Part shown: positions 36,990 to 46,351 of the stretch, in pieces
Layout of the letters: each line of letters opens with the position of its first letter
Position numbering within the stretch: the first letter of the stretch is position 1
Notes under the pieces: model-generated
The model's database searches: none
The model's input: only the letters and a program-made list of their open reading frames with translations
What the model was told of the DNA's origin: nothing
NCBI GenBank assembly: GCA_002746535.1
Contig: NVWA01000024.1
Span: 1 to 60,640, forward strand
Source: Planctomycetota bacterium
GTDB taxonomy: Bacteria; Planctomycetota; GCA-2746535
Direction: 5' to 3'
Length of the DNA: 60,640 bases
Program-made: the position numbers and the translations under genes

Positions 36990-37958
36990 TTATTTTTTTA
37001 TTTTTCTTCTTTTGTTTTTAATATATGAAAGAGTATTAAGTAGTATTCTTGACAAAGAGAAAGGCGCGTAGGCAATAGTGGCATAGAGCAGAAGTTTTTT
37101 ATCGAAGGTACTGATGCTTAAGCCTTTTTTTATTTCATTTTTTGCATCATTTTTCATATTAAGCTCTAAAAATGACACAGCCCTCATTCTGAACCATAAA
37201 GCTGTATAACTAGCTAATTCTTTATTCTCTCTGTTGTTATGAATTAACTCTAATAGCTTTTCGCCCACATAATCGTTTTTATCTGGAGCATTTAGAGTAT
37301 TTCCTGCGTGTTCAGGTCGTAAATTATAGAAGGCGCAATATTTAGAATTGTAGGCGATTTTATTATTTAAGGCAATGCGTGCCCAAGTTAATAAATCTTC
37401 GCCTAAGGTGACACCTTTTGGAAATCCACCAATTTGATTTATGGCTTTTTTAGTTACTGTTATAGCTGATGTCCATAGTGGTGGATCCGATATAGCCGCA
37501 ATTTTGAAATATTGATTTAGTTTTCCGTGCCATGGAGCTTTATTTATTCCATGAAAAAGGGGTTGCTTAATAGTGCCGTTCTCATCTATAGTTTGGTATG
37601 CGGTAGCGTAAAGGTCGCAGTCAGGATAAGTGTTTATGAGCTCATGGATAGTTTCTAGATAATTGGTTTCCCACTGATCATCAGCATCTAAAAAAGATAT
37701 ATAGTTTCCTGAGGCCAATGATATTCCGTAATTCCTTGTTTCAGATACGCCAGAATTAACTTTTGATTTTATAATTGTATTCCTTTGTTGCAGATTAGTT
37801 ACAACCTCAAGACTATTGTCTGTTGATCCATCATTAATAATAATAATTTCAAAGTTTTGGTATGTTTGGTTTACAATTGATTCTATTGACTGAGCAATTG
37901 TCGAGGCTTTATTGTAAAGTGGTATGATGACAGAAAATAAGATTTTTTGATTGAGCAT
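36990..37958 (-). CDS. glycosyltransferase family 2 (GT-A)
   Basis: A 322-residue inverting-type transferase. The opening FSVIIPLYNKASTIAQSIESIVNQTYQNFEIIIINDGSTDNS is standard for GT2, with the metal-binding DxD at Asp91-Ala-Asp93 (SFLDADDQW) and the catalytic-region GEDLLTW around 188. There is no membrane domain, so it works on lipid-linked sugars at the cytoplasmic face. It sits between two GT4-type enzymes and the polymerase-like gene and probably shares their transcript. Confidence 0.9.
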   Translation of the reverse strand: MLNQKILFSVIIPLYNKASTIAQSIESIVNQTYQNFEIIIINDGSTDNSLEVVTNLQQRNTIIKSKVNSGVSETRNYGISLASGNYISFLDADDQWETNYLETIHELINTYPDCDLYATAYQTIDENGTIKQPLFHGINKAPWHGKLNQYFKIAAISDPPLWTSAITVTKKAINQIGGFPKGVTLGEDLLTWARIALNNKIAYNSKYCAFYNLRPEHAGNTLNAPDKNDYVGEKLLELIHNNRENKELASYTALWFRMRAVSFLELNMKNDAKNEIKKGLSISTFDKKLLLYATIAYAPFSLSRILLNTLSYIKNKRRKIKK

Positions 37959-38073
37959 TCTTTGATCATCTTTTAGTGTACTAGTGGGTGATATTTCATT
38001 ATATCATTTATATTTTTTGAATCATTCAATATTAATTAGGAAATATTTTATGATTGATGTGCCGCAATTCTAT

Positions 38074-39330
38074 CTACGAATTTTTTGTCTGAGAGCCTGT
38101 TTGCAAACCAGCCCGCATTTTTGACGTTCTAAAGCAAGCGTACGCGATACCTATTGTGCAGTATTGTAAATTACCAAAAAAACTTGAATATACCAATATG
38201 TTATCCGTAATCATCATTAATAAAAAAGGTATGAAGCTGTAAGACATCGCTAACAAAAGTACTCTTGTTGTCTCAGTTGCCTTTAAGCCAGTCATAAGCG
38301 TGTGTGACATCAGTAGTAGTATTGTCGAAATTAGTCCGACTATACCTACAATACCCAAGTCAAAATAAGTAAGTAAATAATCGTTATGAGGATATTTAGC
38401 ATTATGATATGTCATATCATAAATAAATTTCTCACATGCTCCAATTCCTTTTCCAAATATTGGATCTGATGTTGTAGACCTTGAAACCATTTTCCACATA
38501 TTCCCTCGTCCACTTGTCGCTAAATTAGGGTTTTTTTTAATGATATCAACCATATTGACACCTTCTTTGAAGAAGAGCTTGATCATGTCTTGTTTTTTGA
38601 AATTTCTAGCATTACTATAAAACATTTTTTTCTGAACTCTTTCAGTATTTAACGCGATAATACCGGCAAATAATACCAGAAGGCAAAGGGCCGCTCTTTT
38701 GCCAAATGTAATTTTTGAAAAATTAAGTGGTAACGTTAATGCTGTTGTCATCATTGCCATTCTTGTCATGGCAATAAAGGGAACAAGTAATAAGCCTGCG
38801 ATTAAATATATATCTTTTTTCTCTCCATTAAAATAGGTTATGGTAAAGATAGAGATTAAAATCATACCGATCATAACATCTGCAGCTAATGCTGTTGTAT
38901 CTGGTAATGAAAGAGTAAAAAGGATTTTCGACTTCATGGCAAAAATAATGAAAAAAGCAATGCAGAAATACCTCAAGTATTGAAGATATTTCTTTAACAT
39001 ATCTTCAGTGATATATAGTGTTGATATTGCGCATCCCACTATAATAGGGCACAGTAGCATAATTAATCGTTGTAATGAATTATCATAGTTTAATCTTGTG
39101 ATGTTGAATAGGAGAACCAAAGCCCATGGGAGGCAGGTCCATAAGGGGAATGAACATCTGAATTTATTTTGAATAAGTAAATAGATTGAAAAGAATATTG
39201 CGATTAACCAAGAGATACCAGAAAAATGTATTGGTCCTATACCACCAGGTATTGTTGCAATTAAAGTTGATGTTAGAATAACATAGATGATGTTTGGTAG
39301 CTTTGTCCTGTTCATTTTATATTGAATCAT
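38074..39330 (-). CDS. O-antigen ligase/polymerase (Wzy/WaaL)-like membrane protein
   Basis: A 418-residue protein with about ten membrane segments and one large periplasmic loop in the last third. That loop contains TSGRGNMWKMV, DPIFGKGIGACE and YPHNDYLLTYFDLGIVG, the pattern of the O-antigen ligase/Wzy family (Arg in GRGxMW and His-Asn-Asp). It would join repeat units into the polymer in the periplasm. The listed ATG overlaps the stop of the preceding glycosyltransferase by 14 bases; a second ATG at 39315 abuts that stop and is equally possible. Confidence 0.8.
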   Translation of the reverse strand: MIQYKMNRTKLPNIIYVILTSTLIATIPGGIGPIHFSGISWLIAIFFSIYLLIQNKFRCSFPLWTCLPWALVLLFNITRLNYDNSLQRLIMLLCPIIVGCAISTLYITEDMLKKYLQYLRYFCIAFFIIFAMKSKILFTLSLPDTTALAADVMIGMILISIFTITYFNGEKKDIYLIAGLLLVPFIAMTRMAMMTTALTLPLNFSKITFGKRAALCLLVLFAGIIALNTERVQKKMFYSNARNFKKQDMIKLFFKEGVNMVDIIKKNPNLATSGRGNMWKMVSRSTTSDPIFGKGIGACEKFIYDMTYHNAKYPHNDYLLTYFDLGIVGIVGLISTILLLMSHTLMTGLKATETTRVLLLAMSYSFIPFLLMMITDNILVYSSFFGNLQYCTIGIAYACFRTSKMRAGLQTGSQTKNS

Positions 39331-40417
39331 TATATGTTTTATATAGTTTTAATAGAGATCGTTTATGAATATTTATATCAAATTTTTTGATTGAATCTTT
39401 TATGCTATTTATATCCATTGTTTCTTTTGCATTGACATGTTGATTGATGTGATCGGCAAGGGTATTTGGATTATTCTGATTATAAAGATATCCATTAATT
39501 TTAGGTTTAATGATTTCAGGTAAGCCATTAATGTTGTGGGCAACGACAGGTGTTCCATTTGCTATAAATTCTAATGCTGATAGGCCAAAGCCTTCAAAAT
39601 GCGATGGCACAATACCCAGATTTGCTTTAGCCATTAATTTGTATAATTCTTGCTTGCCGATGTGGCCTTTCCAAAAAATGTTGTTTCCTATGTTGGCTTC
39701 TGTGGCGATGGATTTGCACTTATTTATTTCAGGGCCGTCACCAGCGATGACTAAATCAAGATTGTGTTCCTTTGAAATCATAGAAAAAGCTTTTATCAAA
39801 ATGTCGGTGCCTTTTTCGATACTTATTCTCCCAGCATACATGATGTAGGGTTTCGTCGGATTCGATTGCAGTTGCTTACCCAGTTTTTCTATATTTAGTA
39901 AATCGATTGCATTTGGTATTACAATTGGTTTAAGGTGATTCTTTCTAAGTGATGGAAACCAAGATGATTTGACAGATTCTGATACGCATATAAATTGAGT
40001 ACAACGAAATAAGGCATATTTAATTAATAATTTAGGCTTCCAACCATAGGGAGTTCCTGGTTGATGAACTGTTGCGAAAATATTTTTTATTTTAGCTTTA
40101 TTTGCCGCAAGAATTGGTAGTAAACCTGGAGCTATATATTGAACATGAAAGAATAGAGGATTGATTTCGAGCAATTTTAATTTAATTGAATTAATAATTA
40201 CTTTTTTAGAAGATTGTGGGTCTAAATTTAGAATATGTGTTGTTATGTTTTTGTCGTTTAGTTGTTGAACCATTTCTTTTTTAGTGTCAAAATAACATAA
40301 AACCTCTGTGTCATATTCTTCTGCAAGGCAAGTGATCATTGTGAGCATTTGTTCTTCAGTGCCGCCATTATATAAGACAGGAATGCCCATTAGAACTTTT
40401 GGTTTATAATCGGTCAT
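39317..40417 (-). CDS. glycosyltransferase family 4 (GT-B)
   Basis: A 366-residue GT4 enzyme. The N-terminal glycine loop is PVLYNGGTEEQMLTM, the donor-domain start is PYIMYAGRISIEKGTDILIKAF (about 189-210), followed by LVIAGDGPE, and the EX7E region is VPSHFEGFGLSALEFIANGTPVVAHNINGLPEI. It acts in the cytoplasm on the growing lipid-linked oligosaccharide. It is translationally coupled to the polymerase-like gene, as the genes overlap. Confidence 0.9.
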   Translation of the reverse strand: MTDYKPKVLMGIPVLYNGGTEEQMLTMITCLAEEYDTEVLCYFDTKKEMVQQLNDKNITTHILNLDPQSSKKVIINSIKLKLLEINPLFFHVQYIAPGLLPILAANKAKIKNIFATVHQPGTPYGWKPKLLIKYALFRCTQFICVSESVKSSWFPSLRKNHLKPIVIPNAIDLLNIEKLGKQLQSNPTKPYIMYAGRISIEKGTDILIKAFSMISKEHNLDLVIAGDGPEINKCKSIATEANIGNNIFWKGHIGKQELYKLMAKANLGIVPSHFEGFGLSALEFIANGTPVVAHNINGLPEIIKPKINGYLYNQNNPNTLADHINQHVNAKETMDINSIKDSIKKFDINIHKRSLLKLYKTYNDSI

Positions 40418-40553
40418 ATGTTACTTTTTAGTTATTATTTAGCTTACTATGTGATTGAGCTAATAATATATTGAAGAATTAGGTTGATTGTGACCCTATA
40501 TTTTACCAATATAGATCCTGTTTATCAACAGCAAAGGCGACTTCAACATTATC

Positions 40554-41549
40554 TTAAGGTAATACTTTGATGTCGATAAGTATTTGAATGAGGTCCTTTG
40601 TGAACTTGTTTTTATCTTTTGCGTCTATGTGAGACCCATCTGGGCAATTGAATCTTTTTAGCTTGGGGTAGTCGAGGTAGTGAAGTGTTGGAATGTCAAT
40701 TTTATTTTCAAAATCTTTCCAAATGCTGTATCGAATATTATTGTTAATAACTTTTTGACCAGTGAAAGAGATAGGGAAATGGATAAAAACTAATTTTCCG
40801 CCACGATTCTTTATGGCTTTTATATAAAGATTTATTTTTTCAATATTTTTGTTTGAAATTTTAATGAGATTGGTTTTTGATTTAAATGATTCATTGTTTT
40901 TTTTGAATAAATTTTGGTCTGCTAAACTATAATCACAATTTATTTCTCTATCAATTTGAGAATTTAAGTAATTTTTTTTTGGTATTTTTTTTGATCTTTT
41001 AAGAGAGCGAAGTATTGATGAAAATGTTAAATTTGGATTTAAACTTACAAGATTTGCTTGAAATTTATCATCAATGTATAATTCAAGGTTACGAATGATA
41101 TTCCATTCTCTTTGATAATAAATTAGATTTGAATTAATTGGGTTATCTGTAGTTAACGTATTTATAGTTGCCGATATAAGTATTATTCCTTTAAAGTTTT
41201 CGTCATTTGCCAAATTTTCTAAAATAGGGATGAAGTTTGAACCATCAGTGGCCAGATTAGCCAAATGATAATTTGAAAAAGTTTTATTAAAAGTATCATG
41301 AGAAAACCCAACATGCATTCTAGAAGCACCTAGCAAAACAACTGTGTTGTCTTTATAGATAGAGTCTCGTACTTTAGACCATCGTGCACTTGAATCGGTG
41401 TAAAATGATACGTGATTTTTTTGACGCCAAAATATTTCGGATGTACCTACAAAAATTATGGCAATAAATATTGCTATAATAATCGTAGCCATTGATCTGC
41501 TTTTAGGAGCACGAGCTAATGGGCTAGAATTGGAAGTAGATGAATGCAC
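40554..41549 (-). CDS. SGNH-like periplasmic protein, second MBOAT partner
   Basis: A 331-residue protein with one N-terminal membrane helix (about 21-37) and a periplasmic domain with the SGNH layout. The nucleophile block reads LLGASRMHVGF (Ser76, with Ala in place of the usual Asp of GDS) and the closing dyad is Asp304/His307 in CPDGSHIDA. It overlaps the upstream MBOAT gene by 26 bases, a sign of coupled translation. The likely task is to transfer an acyl group delivered by the MBOAT to the polymer. Confidence 0.75.
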   Translation of the reverse strand: MHSSTSNSSPLARAPKSRSMATIIIAIFIAIIFVGTSEIFWRQKNHVSFYTDSSARWSKVRDSIYKDNTVVLLGASRMHVGFSHDTFNKTFSNYHLANLATDGSNFIPILENLANDENFKGIILISATINTLTTDNPINSNLIYYQREWNIIRNLELYIDDKFQANLVSLNPNLTFSSILRSLKRSKKIPKKNYLNSQIDREINCDYSLADQNLFKKNNESFKSKTNLIKISNKNIEKINLYIKAIKNRGGKLVFIHFPISFTGQKVINNNIRYSIWKDFENKIDIPTLHYLDYPKLKRFNCPDGSHIDAKDKNKFTKDLIQILIDIKVLP

Positions 41550-42948
41550 GACTTTTTGACCTAATTAAAAATATTGAAATTAACATCATAGCTAAAATGC
41601 AACCACGAATGCTCCAGTGAATTTTTGAGCCTAATTCTTCTAGCGATTTGTTTCTAAAACCAATATGGAAGAGAACTAAGATCAACATTGTGGCCATTGG
41701 TAAACCTAAATTTGCCAATGAAAAAGATAATTTAGCGTTTGCTACGGGAAGCCCAATCATAGCTAGGCATATCCCATAAGCTTCTGTAAAATCATCTGCT
41801 CTGAAGAAGACCCATGTGAAACAAATACCTGAGAATGTCATAATCCAAATGATACTTTTACCAATGATACTTTTCCAAAAGGTAAAGCCTTTGAATAAGA
41901 AAATAGATAGGCGTTCAATCATTAATAATAAACCATGAAGTAATCCCCAAATTAAAAAGTTCCAAGCAGCACCATGCCAGAGACCACCTAAGACCATCGT
42001 TATCAATAAATTTCTGTAAGTGAGAAATTTGCCTTTTCGGCTACCTCCAAGGGGAATATACAGATAATCTCTTAACCAAGTAGAAAGAGAAATATGCCAC
42101 CTTCTCCAAAAGTCTGAAAAGCCTAGGGCACCATACGGTCTTGCAAAATTATCGGGTAATTCAAAGCCAAGTATCATTGCAAGGCCTATGGCACACGTTG
42201 AATAACCTGCAAAGTCACAAAAAATTTGACCAGCAAAAGATATGGTGCCTGTCCAAGCGGCTATGGGAAGTGGTGAAACATGCGATGAATATAATTGTTC
42301 CGCTAAAGGTGCAAAAATACCATCTGCAATAGCTGATTTTAAAAATAATCCATAGATAAAAAGTGTTACTCCCCATCCAATTTTCTGAAAAGTAATTATT
42401 CTTGCTGATATACATTGAATCAAGAAATTGTTCGCCCGCACAATTGGTCCTGCAACTAGTTGTGGGAAGAAGCTTACAAAAAGAGCAAAGTCTAATATGC
42501 TTTTTGTAGGTTCCATTCTTTTTAAATAAATATCAAATGTATAAGATAACGTTTGAAATGTATAGAATGATATGCCAATAGGTAAAATAATACCTAACTG
42601 CATTGGACTTATTTCGATACCAAACATACGATTTAATTCAATATAAGAGTCTACAGCAAATTGACTGTATTTGAAATAAAATAATAGACCAAGGTTGGAG
42701 GTCAAGCTTACACATAAATAAATGCGGCGTTTAAGAGTGGATTTACAAGAAAAAATACGTTTAGCTACAAGCCAATCTACTAATGTGGAGAATATGAGTA
42801 TCAGTGTAAAGCTAGGAATCCATGCAGCATAAAAAATATAGCTGCCAATTAATAATATTATTTTTTTAATTTTCCAAGGAAATTTAATGTTGTAGATTAG
42901 AAAAATAATTATGAAGAATAATATAAAAATATAGCTATTAAAAAGCAT
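41524..42948 (-). CDS. MBOAT-family membrane O-acyltransferase, second copy
   Basis: A 474-residue polytopic protein closely similar in layout to the one at 17907-19322. It has LPIGISFYTFQTLSYTFD, FPQLVAGPIVRANN, FWRRWHISLSTWLRDYLYIPLGG (280-302) and the catalytic His325 in GGLWHGAAWNF, and ends with RSKSRAFIYFQF where the other copy ends RGQGNAFIYFQF. With its overlapping SGNH-like neighbour it makes a second acylation pair that may add a different group or act at a different position. Confidence 0.9.
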   Translation of the reverse strand: MLFNSYIFILFFIIIFLIYNIKFPWKIKKIILLIGSYIFYAAWIPSFTLILIFSTLVDWLVAKRIFSCKSTLKRRIYLCVSLTSNLGLLFYFKYSQFAVDSYIELNRMFGIEISPMQLGIILPIGISFYTFQTLSYTFDIYLKRMEPTKSILDFALFVSFFPQLVAGPIVRANNFLIQCISARIITFQKIGWGVTLFIYGLFLKSAIADGIFAPLAEQLYSSHVSPLPIAAWTGTISFAGQIFCDFAGYSTCAIGLAMILGFELPDNFARPYGALGFSDFWRRWHISLSTWLRDYLYIPLGGSRKGKFLTYRNLLITMVLGGLWHGAAWNFLIWGLLHGLLLMIERLSIFLFKGFTFWKSIIGKSIIWIMTFSGICFTWVFFRADDFTEAYGICLAMIGLPVANAKLSFSLANLGLPMATMLILVLFHIGFRNKSLEELGSKIHWSIRGCILAMMLISIFLIRSKSRAFIYFQF

Positions 42949-42950
42949 GC

Positions 42951-44180
42951 TTAAATTTTGTATCCTAAATTTGTAAATAGTCCTTTATATTGATTTATTA
43001 TGGTAGATGGGGAAAAGCAATCATATAATTTTGACGAGTCATATGGATTCATATTGTTATCAGCTATCCAACAATCATATAATTTTTTAATTCCACTACT
43101 AATTGAATCTGCCGATGTGCAATTTGCTACTATTCCTCCTCCAAATGTATCTAAGGTTTTGTGAACACAGCTGTATTCAGGGGTAATGGCAAAAATTGGA
43201 ACACTCAACTGGGCATAGTCAGTTATTTTGCTAGGGAGATAAATTCCAAATTCCGAATCTGCTTCAATAATCATCAATACGGAGTATTCTGACATAGTGT
43301 TAATAGCCTTATTATATGGAAGCGAACCTAGAAATCGGACTGTTTTTTGCAAAGAATATTTTTGTACCATGAGTTCTAAGGAGGTATCTTTGACTCCTAA
43401 AAAATCCACATTAATTTCTACATGGGGGTTTTCCGATAGAAACATTGAAATAGCTTGAAGTAATTTTTCAGGGTTTCTTTCTGAGGATAGGTTACCTGCA
43501 TGGCACATGCTGAACTTTTGTTTTTTAAATATTTTTATCTTATTGTCTTTCTCATAGGCAATATGCGGAATAATAATTGACTGATCAATATGACAATGTT
43601 TCTTGTAGTAATCTCTTAAATCTGAAGATGGGAAAGTGTTCATATCGGTAGAATTTATTATCTTAGATAAAAACTTTGAATATTGTTTTTTTTTCGTTTC
43701 AGATAGTTTTTTTGTGTATGGTTTTGGCCAAATGTGGGCAGCTGGATCATTCCAGTTGGCAATCCATTTCAGCTTCGAAACTTTTGCAAAATGATATGCA
43801 GGTAGATGGGAAATATCTGAAGGTGATCTAGACATTATCAAGTCGTATTTGTTTTTTTGATGAAGTTCAATTGCTTTGTCAAAGGCTCTTTTAGCCCAGC
43901 GTACACCTTCAAGAGGTGCCCCCATCACTATGCTACAATATATTGAATCAAATAATCGTTTTGTTTTTGATCCTTTATTGTACGTAATTTCATGTGTAAT
44001 TGGTTCTAATGCTGACCATTCTTTTGCCCAGTCACTAGAGTAAGCAGCAATATCGTGTGGTCTTGAAATAACATCTACTTTCCATCCTGCATTTATGAAT
44101 GATAAGACTAATTTGCTGTTAACAATATTTTCAGAAAATTGGTGAGGGGCAAAGCCTGATGCAAAAAAAAGAATTCTCAT
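42951..44180 (-). CDS. glycosyltransferase, GT-B (GT4-like)
   Basis: A 409-residue protein. The N-terminal FFASGFAPHQFSENIVNSKL resembles the acceptor-domain loop of GT4 enzymes, KFSMCHAGNLSSERNPEKLLQAI (about 216-238) is the start of the donor domain, and VDFLGVKD and VRFLGSLPYNKAINTMSEYSVLMIIE follow. The final EX7E-like segment (EFGIYLPSKITDYAQL) is more diverged than in its neighbours. It ends 2 bases before the MBOAT start on the same strand, so it heads the minus-strand group 44180-40554. Specificity is unknown. Confidence 0.75.
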   Translation of the reverse strand: MRILFFASGFAPHQFSENIVNSKLVLSFINAGWKVDVISRPHDIAAYSSDWAKEWSALEPITHEITYNKGSKTKRLFDSIYCSIVMGAPLEGVRWAKRAFDKAIELHQKNKYDLIMSRSPSDISHLPAYHFAKVSKLKWIANWNDPAAHIWPKPYTKKLSETKKKQYSKFLSKIINSTDMNTFPSSDLRDYYKKHCHIDQSIIIPHIAYEKDNKIKIFKKQKFSMCHAGNLSSERNPEKLLQAISMFLSENPHVEINVDFLGVKDTSLELMVQKYSLQKTVRFLGSLPYNKAINTMSEYSVLMIIEADSEFGIYLPSKITDYAQLSVPIFAITPEYSCVHKTLDTFGGGIVANCTSADSISSGIKKLYDCWIADNNMNPYDSSKLYDCFSPSTIINQYKGLFTNLGYKI

Positions 44181-44842
44181 AGGTAATGCATTCGTGATGG
44201 CATTAAAGGTTTTATTACATTGCTAGATTTAACTTTCATGTTTTTGCCTATTATCTTTTTATTTAAATCGGACTAAATGATATTCAATTTGTTTTAGTTG
44301 TTTTCTAGTTAACCTGGCATATATAAAATTTGTAGAACCTTTAGTATGAATTTACATGTTTAATATTGTATACTTTAAATGATTTTAACCTAGATGTTAA
44401 GCTTAAAAGCCTGATGTTAAAATTATTATTTGATTACTTGAAGCTGCTAATAGGCTGAAGTAAAATCCTTACGATCGTTTTATTAATTAGTAAAATATTA
44501 AATTAATGAAAGTGAAAAAGATGAATATATTCAAATACACTTAAGGTTGGCTATGAAGATAGATATGGCTAAAGGTATTTTGATCTCTCATCTTAATTCA
44601 GCCTGTCTCGATTTAATTCATTCCCTTTTCCAAATAGAGTATTTAATCACTAATTAATCGGCGTTTTTATTATATGAAGACGAGAAATATACTTAGCCTG
44701 TCCTTTTTAATATTCTAAAAAAGGATATTCGTTATAATGGGAAAAAAGTGGTATTTCAATGTAAATTGAAATATTAAATTTCATTTTTATCAAATTATTG
44801 GTTTAGTTTTTTTTAGGGTAAGTGTGCTCATAGAATATTAAT
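44181..44842. other. 662-bp divergent intergenic region with two leader hairpins
   Basis: No gene is seen on either strand. It lies between the minus-strand glycosyltransferase and the plus-strand flippase gene and should contain promoters for both. TATAAT at 44733-44738 sits between two perfect hairpins described separately. The stretch 44181-44700 holds nothing I can name. Confidence 0.5.
44701..44772 (+). promoter_or_regulatory. two adjacent stem-loops upstream of the flippase operon
   Basis: TCCTTTTT (44701-44708) pairs with AAAAAGGA (44718-44725). ATTTCAAT (44753-44760) pairs across GTAA with ATTGAAAT (44765-44772). Both stems are perfect 8-mers, with TATAAT between them. They may be a terminator or operator and a leader hairpin; the function is not known. 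Confidence 0.4.
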
Positions 44843-46351
44843 ATGGCCGATAATCAAATAAAGAAAATGACATTAAATAAAAATCTCGCATTTAATTTTT
44901 CATCAACAATGGTTAGCTTGTTGATAATGTTCATTGTTACACCCATTTTAATTAACAATCTTGGCGCTGAAGAATATGGTGTTTATGTGATTTTGGGTAC
45001 GGTAATAGGCTTGCTTGGTGTAATGGAGTTTGGCTTAGGTGAGGCAACTATTTATTATGTAGCCATGTATCATAAGAAAAATGATAGTGAAAGTATCAAT
45101 AGAGTTTTTAGTGCCGCTTTTTGGGTTTATTTTCTGATTGGTTTGATCTTATTAGCGTTGATGTTAGTAGGTTCCGAATTCATATTAAAAGTGTTAAAAA
45201 TAGATACGGTGAAACCACAAGAGGGATTATGGCTTCTGAGATATTCATTGATTTCATTTATGTTAATATTTTTTACATCTAGTTTTATCTCAATACCACA
45301 AGCTCTTATGAGATTTGATGTTTTCTCATATTTGCAGATAGGTCAAAATCTCTTGAGATTGCTTGTGAATATTGTTGCTATTATGCTTGGTACGGGTTTG
45401 GCAGGTTTGCTTTTGTCCAATATAATTGTGGCCTTATTATATACTCTATTTACTATTATTATGGCCTACAAGTTGTTGCCAGTGCTAAAATTACAATGGC
45501 CAACTAAAGAAGGTGTTCGAGAGGTTTTTAGTTATGGTATATTTACTTTTTTAAGAGGATTGGTAGGTATGGCCTGGCGATATGGTGATATTGTTTTAAT
45601 AGGATTTTTATTAGGCCCATTGTATGTTGCTTTTTTTTCAATTCCTCATCAAATAATGATGAAGCTGCTAGGTCTGTTGTCATCTGCAGGTAAGGTGCTT
45701 TTCTCAAAGTTTAGTAGTGTTGAATCTGACGAAGTTCGAAAAAAACTTTTTTTAGATTCTACCTATCTATTATTAAATTTATCAATTATTATTTTTGTAA
45801 CCCTTTCAGTAATTTTTAATGATTTTTTAAGACTTTGGGTGTCGGTTGATTTTGCTAGAGAAACTTATTTAGTAGCTATTATAATTGCATCCAGCTCGAT
45901 ACTTCGGGGAGGTTTTATTTCGTATCAGGCAGTCTTGCAGGGACTTGGTAAGCCGAAATATATTTTTTATATTGCACTGGTTAGTTCTGCGACTGTACTG
46001 ATTGGTGATATTGTATTAATACCTATGTTTGGTTTGCGTGGTGCTGCATATGCTTTGTTATTTGCGCCGATATGGGGGATCATAGCGCTTTACCTTACAA
46101 TGAGTAAAATCTTGAAAATTGACAAACCGGAACGATTAATGTGTCTTTTTCTTGTTCCCTGTTTGGTAGGTCTATTGGATATGATCTTGTTATTTTTTTT
46201 ACGTAATTCCTATTTTGCTGATACAGGTTGGATTGGCTTTTTATTCTTTTCTTTTTTATGCGTGACAATACTATCTGCCAGTATGTTGATAACTTCAAAA
46301 TTTACAGGGAAATTTGATTTAATAATGAACTTTAGGAGGGTGAAATATTGA
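44843..46351 (+). CDS. Wzx-type polysaccharide flippase (PST/MATE-like)
   Basis: A 502-residue membrane protein with about twelve to fourteen hydrophobic helices. The opening LAFNFSSTMVSLLIMFIVTPILINNLGAEEYGVYVI is the typical N-terminus of PST-family exporters, in which helix 1 and the LG.EEYG motif are conserved. It would flip undecaprenyl-linked repeat units to the periplasm for the polymerase-like protein at 38074. It is the first of three plus-strand genes; its stop overlaps the TTG start of the nitroreductase by four bases. Confidence 0.9.
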   Translation: MADNQIKKMTLNKNLAFNFSSTMVSLLIMFIVTPILINNLGAEEYGVYVILGTVIGLLGVMEFGLGEATIYYVAMYHKKNDSESINRVFSAAFWVYFLIGLILLALMLVGSEFILKVLKIDTVKPQEGLWLLRYSLISFMLIFFTSSFISIPQALMRFDVFSYLQIGQNLLRLLVNIVAIMLGTGLAGLLLSNIIVALLYTLFTIIMAYKLLPVLKLQWPTKEGVREVFSYGIFTFLRGLVGMAWRYGDIVLIGFLLGPLYVAFFSIPHQIMMKLLGLLSSAGKVLFSKFSSVESDEVRKKLFLDSTYLLLNLSIIIFVTLSVIFNDFLRLWVSVDFARETYLVAIIIASSSILRGGFISYQAVLQGLGKPKYIFYIALVSSATVLIGDIVLIPMFGLRGAAYALLFAPIWGIIALYLTMSKILKIDKPERLMCLFLVPCLVGLLDMILLFFLRNSYFADTGWIGFLFFSFLCVTILSASMLITSKFTGKFDLIMNFRRVKY

